Shown piece after piece: positions 7,757 to 11,516 of a stretch of 11,516 nucleotides of DNA (position 1 is its first letter; every line of letters begins with the position of its first letter). Location: assembly GCA_903858975.1 (NCBI GenBank), contig CAIOKW010000136.1:1-11516 (forward strand), in the 5' to 3' direction. Origin of the DNA: Oligoflexia bacterium. Its GTDB lineage: Bacteria > Bdellovibrionota > UBA1018 > CAIMNF01. The translations under genes were made by a program, and so were the position numbers. The notes beneath the pieces were generated by a model that searched no databases, had not been told where the DNA came from, and was given only the letters and a program-made list of their open reading frames with translations.

Positions 7757-9178
7757 ATGAATTTGCCCGCGCTTTTAGTTAGTCTATTTTCGCTTTCGAT
7801 TCTTCTTCCTACTGCCCATGCTGATATCAAGTATCAGCTTTACCAAAAGATGCTTCGTAAATCGGACCTTCTGGAGAGTTCTCATTCAGCGCGGGTGAAC
7901 AATGGAACTTTTGATCAATTATTAGACCACTTTTCGGTGAAGCGCCCAGGAGCAATCGCGCTTACATTTAAACAACGCTACTTTGTAGATTCAACCTTTG
8001 CTCAGGGACCTAATTCACCTGTGCTCTATTACATTTGCGGAGAGAGCACCTGTGAAGGGCCCAGCAGCTCTGCGCTCGTGAATAATTTAGCAAAAAAATA
8101 TCACGCACATCGCGTAGCCCTTGAACATCGGTATTATGGATACAGCCAACCCTTCACCACCCTCACGACACCGAATCTTCGTTTTCTTTCAATGGATCAA
8201 GCCATTGAGGATCTTGCGTATTTTGAACGCTTCGCGCAGGCACGCTTAGGCCTCAGTGGTAAATGGGTTTCAGTAGGCGGATCTTATCCGGGAGAGGTCT
8301 CGGCATTTTATCGGATGCGGCACCCTGAATTGGTTGTGGGAGCACTTGCATCTTCAGCGCCGGTTTTGGCGAAGGCCGATTTTTTCGAGTATGACCGACA
8401 CGTAGCTCGGGTTGCAGGTCCCGCTTGTTTATCTGCAATTCAACGCGTGGTTGCTGATGTAGAATCAAAATTAAAATCTCCAGCGAGCCGTGCAGCGGTG
8501 AAGAGTTTATTTAACGCAAGCCAGGTGGTTCTCGATACAGATTTTCTCTATGACCTGGCTGATATGGCTGCGATTGCGATTCAATACGGGTTTCAAAATG
8601 AATTCTGTAGCGCGCTCATTCAAGGGGTAGCGAATGGAATGGCGACGGAAGCCTATGCAAAAGTCGGTCTGAGTTTGTTTCAGCGATTAGGAACATCCCC
8701 CATTCAAGATGCTTTTCAAGGTTCCTTGAGCACCAATCCAAATGATTACCTAGAGAGTGCTGGACGCCAGTGGATGTATCAGTCGTGCATGGAGTTTGGG
8801 TTCTACCAAATTGCCAATTCCAGTCCCGTAGAGTCGGCCCGATCTCAGCAAATCACGCTTCAATATCACAATGAGGCGTGTGATCGCCTATTTGGAATCA
8901 AGATTCCAGTCAATGCAGCACGAACGAATCAAAACTTTTATTCTCGATTGTTTCAAAATGGAGTGAATCAGATTCATTTCACAAATGGTGCAAATGATCC
9001 TTGGTCAAATCTTTCCCTCACGGATGCGGCGGCTACGACCAATGCAAATCCGGGATTAAGCTTATTTCTCATTCCCGGAGCCTCGCATTGCGATGATTTG
9101 GGAGGCACTCTCACTGCCGCATTATCACAAGCGCGGTCTCAGTTTGAGGTGCTATTTCAACGCTGGATTAGCGAATAA
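7757..9178 (+). CDS. Secreted serine peptidase, family S28
   Basis: A 473-residue exported protein with a signal peptide (1-22, TAHA before Asp23). It belongs to peptidase family S28 (lysosomal Pro-X carboxypeptidase, DPP2 and thymus-specific serine peptidase): TFDQLLDHFS (51-60), FKQRYFVDSTF, LYYICGE, EHRYYGYSQPF (123-133), VSVGGSYPGE (171-180), GALASSAPVLA (195-205), FTNGANDPW (408-416) and PGASHCDD (440-447). The inferred triad is Ser176, Asp414 and His444, in the right order and spacing. Known members remove residues next to proline or cut short peptides; specificity cannot be predicted here. The nucleophile elbow reads GGSYPG rather than the more common GGSYGG. Several cysteines (94, 99, 224, 284, 344, 375, 445) suit a disulphide-bonded exported enzyme. 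Its end overlaps the stop of the convergent FliG-like gene by 11 bases. Confidence 0.93.
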   Translation: MNLPALLVSLFSLSILLPTAHADIKYQLYQKMLRKSDLLESSHSARVNNGTFDQLLDHFSVKRPGAIALTFKQRYFVDSTFAQGPNSPVLYYICGESTCEGPSSSALVNNLAKKYHAHRVALEHRYYGYSQPFTTLTTPNLRFLSMDQAIEDLAYFERFAQARLGLSGKWVSVGGSYPGEVSAFYRMRHPELVVGALASSAPVLAKADFFEYDRHVARVAGPACLSAIQRVVADVESKLKSPASRAAVKSLFNASQVVLDTDFLYDLADMAAIAIQYGFQNEFCSALIQGVANGMATEAYAKVGLSLFQRLGTSPIQDAFQGSLSTNPNDYLESAGRQWMYQSCMEFGFYQIANSSPVESARSQQITLQYHNEACDRLFGIKIPVNAARTNQNFYSRLFQNGVNQIHFTNGANDPWSNLSLTDAAATTNANPGLSLFLIPGASHCDDLGGTLTAALSQARSQFEVLFQRWISE

Positions 9179-9377
9179 TTCTCAAAAGCTGCTGAGCAAG
9201 CTTAGGATCTCTTGAGTGAAGGCGCTTGATGAGTGATGCCCTAAAAGTGGGGTCAGCGTATCTTAGCATTTCAATCACCTGTTCAAGGCCATTAATTTTA
9301 AGACCTTCCTCGGCTTGACCAGAGGAGAGGGTTCTGCTTGCTTCTTGATTCTCGAGGTCACGGATTCTGCTGTTCAT
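9168..9377 (-). CDS. Small FliG-like helical protein
   Basis: A 69-residue protein encoded last in a two-gene minus-strand unit; its ATG overlaps the stop of the upstream coiled-coil gene (ATGA), which suggests coupled translation. Residues 1-26 are polar. Residues 30-69 align without gaps, as far as I recall the sequence, with one segment of the flagellar rotor protein FliG: NGLEQVIEMLRYADP then LIKRLHSRDPKLAQQLLR against the FliG pattern G(I/V)D..AEI(L/M)N.LDR...(K)I...L...(D/N)PELA.EI. It lacks the rest of FliG, including the charged torque helix, so it cannot replace FliG. It may be a stand-alone armadillo-type helical module that binds its neighbour or a FliG-like surface. That it is a gene is likely from the coupling; its function is unknown to me. 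Confidence 0.7.
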   Translation of the reverse strand: MNSRIRDLENQEASRTLSSGQAEEGLKINGLEQVIEMLRYADPTFRASLIKRLHSRDPKLAQQLLRIIR

Positions 9378-9832
9378 ACGGTTTTCCCTTTCGGTGCAAC
9401 TCTAGATTGCTCTTTATCGTACTGACGATGAAGTTCATCAGTCGCTTTCTTGTAATAAGATTGAAGTTTCGCGATTTGTTCGTCTCCCACGCGCTTCTCT
9501 TGGTCAATTTTTTGAGAATATTGATGGTGAATCTTGTCGGCTTCGCGTTCGCCCGCATCTCGTTCTTGGCCTACCAGGATTTGATTGCGTTCGCGAATAA
9601 GAGAAAGCTTTTTTTCAAGAGTTTCAGCTTCTTCTGAAATCTTCACGTCATAGTCTTTTCGGAGTTGGGTCACTTGCTGGTCATGGCCGCTCACCATATT
9701 GGAGAGGTGTTCGCGGTGCGTATCTTCTTTTTCTTTAATGGTAGCGTCTTGGTCTCGTTCGAGTTGGTTCAGATACCCTCGATAGCGGGTTTCATCGACA
9801 CTATTTCCAGTTCCATTCATGGAGCTTGCCAT
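9374..9832 (-). CDS. Highly charged coiled-coil protein, unknown function
   Basis: I recognise no family. The protein is about 152 residues, without a signal peptide, membrane segment or cysteine. Residues from about 18 to 145 are rich in Glu, Lys, Gln, Asp and Arg with regularly spaced Leu, Ile, Val and Tyr, as in a long parallel or antiparallel coiled coil; the C-terminus is basic (APKGKTV). Two ATGs lie in tandem (9835 and 9832). AGAGG at 9838-9842 is only two bases from the first and five from the second, so I prefer 9832. The gene is divergent from zapA and overlaps the next gene by four bases. Size and charge resemble FliJ-type or other export and rotor coiled coils, but no motif ties it to them; the FliG-like neighbour is the only hint toward motility or an envelope machine. 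Confidence 0.8.
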   Translation of the reverse strand: MASSMNGTGNSVDETRYRGYLNQLERDQDATIKEKEDTHREHLSNMVSGHDQQVTQLRKDYDVKISEEAETLEKKLSLIRERNQILVGQERDAGEREADKIHHQYSQKIDQEKRVGDEQIAKLQSYYKKATDELHRQYDKEQSRVAPKGKTV

Positions 9833-9847
9833 CATGACCTCTTATCT

Positions 9848-9862
9848 GCGACGTCGTGTCGC
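9848..9862 (-). other. Small hairpin in the 5' leader of the coiled-coil gene
   Basis: GCGAC (9848-9852) and GTCGC (9858-9862) form a five-base-pair GC-rich stem with a five-base loop, ending about five bases upstream of the AGAGG ribosome binding site on the minus strand. It contains the palindrome CGACGTCG (9849-9856). It could influence translation of the coiled-coil gene or be part of an operator; there is no T-run, so it is not an intrinsic terminator. Confidence 0.3.
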
Positions 9863-9868
9863 TGACTT

Positions 9869-9903
9869 CGATTGTCTCAATCGGAAATACCCTTCACAAT
9901 CGG
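9869..9903. promoter_or_regulatory. Operator-like inverted repeat with a third half-site
   Basis: A perfect inverted repeat CGATTG-TCT-CAATCG occupies 9869-9883, and a third copy, CAATCGG, occurs at 9897-9903, 19 bases after the CAATCGG at 9878-9884. The inverted repeat covers the candidate -10 of the minus-strand promoter, and the third copy overlaps the -35 bases of both divergent promoters. This arrangement is typical of a transcription-factor site that could control both directions; the factor is unknown. Confidence 0.35.
9871..9899 (-). promoter_or_regulatory. Candidate promoter for the coiled-coil/FliG-like pair
   Basis: On the minus strand TTGTGA (9899-9894) and GACAAT (9876-9871) are separated by 17 bases, each matching four of six consensus positions. 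The transcript would begin near 9864 and carry a leader of about 30 bases containing the hairpin at 9848-9862. Its -35 almost coincides with that of the zapA promoter on the other strand. Confidence 0.35.
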
Positions 9904-9920
9904 CAAAAAATACCTATACT
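9893..9920 (+). promoter_or_regulatory. Sigma-70 type promoter of zapA
   Basis: TTCACA (9893-9898) and TATACT (9915-9920) each match the -35 and -10 consensus in five of six positions, with 16 bases between them. Transcription should start near 9927, leaving a leader of about 10 bases with the AAAAGGGG ribosome binding site (9925-9932). It is the best promoter match I found in the window and also argues against any zapA start upstream of 9937. Confidence 0.6.
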
Positions 9921-9936
9921 GATGAAAAGGGGCATC

Positions 9937-10251
9937 ATGAACTTATTCGAACAAGAGTTTAAGATTTTAGGTCAAAAAATTGTCATCAAGGATCAGGCAG
10001 AGGCGGAACTCGCATCCCTCGCGGTGCAAATTGTGAACGAAAAGGTTCTTGAGATTCAGTCTAAAAAACCGCTCTTGGGACCAAATCAGGTGGCTGTCCT
10101 TGCCTTGCTTGAAATTGCAGGCAGCTTAGTAAAGGATCGTCAGTCGATCGATCAGTACCGCGAAGAGCTCGATCGCAAATGTTCTATCCTAATGACTGAG
10201 CTTACTCGACTCCCTGTCTCTGATGTGGGCGAACAACAAGCCCTCGCTTAA
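9937..10251 (+). CDS. zapA: Cell division protein ZapA
   Basis: A 104-residue ZapA-family protein. ZapA binds FtsZ filaments and bundles them, supporting Z-ring assembly at midcell. Residues 1-20 (FEQEFKILGQKIVIKDQ) match the N-terminal beta-hairpin with its conserved ILGQ/ILGR, followed by the helix ELASLAVQIVNEKVLEI (25-40) and the long dimerising helix VAVLALLEIAGSLV (52-65) that continues as coiled coil to about 90. The frame is open back to 9856, but the ATG at 9937 is preferred: it has AAAAGGGG four bases upstream, gives a normal ZapA length, and the extra upstream codons would lie on the promoter. It is followed after 16 bases by the cyclo-ligase gene, a neighbour common in Proteobacteria. 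Confidence 0.9.
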   Translation: MNLFEQEFKILGQKIVIKDQAEAELASLAVQIVNEKVLEIQSKKPLLGPNQVAVLALLEIAGSLVKDRQSIDQYREELDRKCSILMTELTRLPVSDVGEQQALA

Positions 10252-10267
10252 TGAGGAAGGGTCCATT

Positions 10268-10915
10268 TTGACTCAAAAAGTCCGACTCCGATCTCATTAT
10301 CAGTCGCTTCTATCGCAGCAAAATTTTTTTGATCTGATTTCCAAATCGCATCACTTGAGTGAGCAGTTTATGCAGTTCAAAGCTGATAATTTGGGTATTT
10401 TCAGAAATCGCTATATCGTGAGCTTCTATCCATTTGAGACTGAACCCCAGATTAATATTGAAAGCGAATCTCGGGATGAGCCTTACCGAGTGGCCTACGT
10501 CCGAATTGAGGATTGGAAGGCAGGGCTCATGAACGCTTATGAAGCGCGACGGGATCTACCGGGTCAGTGGGAAGACTTCGAGGTGAAGGGTGGAAATCGA
10601 GTTTTTCAACCCGTTGCGACTCAGGCCCTCTGCCCACCCGAAGAAATTTGTGCGGTGTTGGTGCCGGGGCTGGCGTTTAGTCCTGAAGGAGAACGATTAG
10701 GGCGTGGAGCCGGTTTTTACGATCGTTTTCTCCAGCGGCATCCGGGTGCTTTACGGATAGGAGTCGCTTTCCAAGAGCAGATCGCGAATTCCATTCCCGT
10801 CGATCCCTGGGACGAAAGGATTGACATCATTTTGACGAACCAAAGGCTCTATCAGACTAAATCCTATGGTGAGTGGCAAAAGCACGGTAAAGTAAAAGAT
10901 AGGTCACCTCTATGA
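10268..10915 (+). CDS. fau: 5-formyltetrahydrofolate cyclo-ligase
   Basis: A roughly 215-residue 5-FCL (YgfA/MTHFS family). It converts 5-formyltetrahydrofolate to 5,10-methenyltetrahydrofolate with ATP, returning the storage form of folate to one-carbon metabolism in the cytoplasm. Marks are the N-terminal KVRLRSHYQSLL, YIVSFYPFETEPQI, and the strongly conserved nucleotide-site block PGLAFSPEGERLGRGAGFYDRF (key residues Pro, Gly, Phe, Arg-Leu-Gly-Arg-Gly, Gly-Phe-Tyr-Asp), then IGVAFQEQ and DERIDIILT. The start is the point of doubt. An ATG at 10223 would overlap zapA by 29 bases and add 15 untypical residues; the TTG at 10268 has GGAAGGG six bases upstream and gives a standard N-terminus, so I chose it. 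The stop overlaps the next gene. The fit with zapA is a known neighbourhood; the 6S RNA gene often between them is absent. Confidence 0.9.
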   Translation: MTQKVRLRSHYQSLLSQQNFFDLISKSHHLSEQFMQFKADNLGIFRNRYIVSFYPFETEPQINIESESRDEPYRVAYVRIEDWKAGLMNAYEARRDLPGQWEDFEVKGGNRVFQPVATQALCPPEEICAVLVPGLAFSPEGERLGRGAGFYDRFLQRHPGALRIGVAFQEQIANSIPVDPWDERIDIILTNQRLYQTKSYGEWQKHGKVKDRSPL

Positions 10916-11516
10916 TGCGAGTTCTTTTTTTCGGAGATGTTTTTGGTAAGCCCGGTCGGCAAGCGGTAAAGCTTGCGATCTTAAAGCTCATGCCCGATTA
11001 TTCACCTGACTTTATTGTCGTGAATGGTGAAAACGCGTCTCACGGTAAGGGGATTACCGCAAAAATTGCAGAAGAATTCTTTGAGATGGGTGTGGATCTC
11101 ATTACTACGGGAAACCATGCCTGGGATCAACAAGACTCCATCGAGTTTTATAACCGCTGCGACCGTTTACTTCGTCCTGCCAACTATGCCGAGTCGGATT
11201 TGAATTTAGTTCCCGGCCGAGGTGTTGCGGTCATTGAATCCAAGAATCGTCCCAATCTTAAGTTGGGTGTTTTACTTTTAATGGGTCGAGTCTTTATGGA
11301 TCCTTTGGAGTGTCCTTTTCATCGAGGCCGACGCGAAATTCAAAAGCTCAGACAGCAAGGCGTAAAAAATATCTTAGTCGACTTTCATGGTGAGGCGAGT
11401 TCAGAAAAACAAGCCTTCACTTGGTTTGTGGATGGTGAGGTGTCCGCGGTTTTAGGAACGCATTCCCATGTTCAAACGGCCGATGAGCGCGTGAGTCCAC
11501 AGGGGACTGCCGCTAT
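10912..11516 (+). CDS. ymdB: YmdB-family metallophosphoesterase, 3' end outside window
   Basis: The first 201 codons of a protein of the TIGR00282/YmdB family, cut by the right edge (about 60 residues missing). YmdB of Bacillus subtilis is a dinuclear-metal phosphodiesterase reported to act on 2',3'-cyclic nucleotides and to influence biofilm and motility decisions. All metal ligands reachable are present: GD (Asp8), NGEN (Glu39, Asn40), GNH (Asn67, His68), DFHGEASSEK and GTHSHVQTADER, numbered from the second ATG. Two ATGs are in tandem: 10912 overlaps the upstream TGA by four bases and sits eight bases after AGG (10901-10903); 10915 gives the numbering of known homologues. Coupling to the cyclo-ligase gene is expected. 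The rny gene that often precedes ymdB elsewhere is not here. Confidence 0.95.
   Translation, partial: MMRVLFFGDVFGKPGRQAVKLAILKLMPDYSPDFIVVNGENASHGKGITAKIAEEFFEMGVDLITTGNHAWDQQDSIEFYNRCDRLLRPANYAESDLNLVPGRGVAVIESKNRPNLKLGVLLLMGRVFMDPLECPFHRGRREIQKLRQQGVKNILVDFHGEASSEKQAFTWFVDGEVSAVLGTHSHVQTADERVSPQGTAA

Noticed and set aside
9338..9637. 99-codon plus-strand frame over the FliG-like and coiled-coil genes
   Set aside because: It is Phe/Leu/Arg-rich, the expected complement of a Glu/Lys/Gln-rich coiled coil; the minus-strand genes have coupled starts and a ribosome binding site.

Overview
The window looks like ordinary chromosome from a Gram-negative bacterium of moderate GC. An AsmA-type envelope protein, several Sec signal peptides, ZapA and a complete GatCAB amidotransferase support this. 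The mix (GatCAB, an S28 serine peptidase, a CAP protein, a small FliG-like protein) would suit a member of the Bdellovibrionota or a relative, but that placement is inference from gene content; no marker here fixes it. Genes are tightly packed: no gap exceeds about 100 bases, and there are no RNA genes, insertion sequences, CRISPR arrays or prophage genes.

Layout. (1) 1-1017, minus strand: a secreted CAP/SCP-domain protein that runs off the left edge, preceded by a one-domain rhodanese. (2) 1101-7666, plus strand: a compact run gatC-gatA-gatB-asmA-like-ppx/gppA. gatA and gatB overlap by four bases (ATGA), the other gaps are 6-11 bases, and each downstream gene has a clear AGGA-type ribosome binding site, so this reads as one operon. 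GatCAB makes Gln-tRNA(Gln) and/or Asn-tRNA(Asn) by transamidation; the AsmA-like protein belongs to the envelope; the last gene is a short Ppx/GppA phosphatase. (3) 7757-9178, plus strand: an exported S28-family serine peptidase with its Ser-Asp-His triad, preceded by a 90-base gap holding what may be a decayed lipoprotein signal sequence. (4) 9168-9835, minus strand: an overlapping pair encoding a highly charged coiled-coil protein and a 69-residue protein resembling one helical segment of FliG. (5) 9937-11516, plus strand: zapA, a 5-formyltetrahydrofolate cyclo-ligase gene (probably with a TTG start) and a YmdB-family phosphodiesterase gene that runs off the right edge.

The best candidates for something undescribed are the FliG-like/coiled-coil pair and the roughly 100-base region dividing it from zapA. 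That region holds a good zapA promoter, a plausible opposing promoter sharing nearly the same -35 bases, a perfect CGATTG-TCT-CAATCG inverted repeat and a third CAATCG copy on the shared -35. This could be a switch coupling the pair to cell division. I found no convincing new defence or mobile system; most of the window is recognisable core genome.
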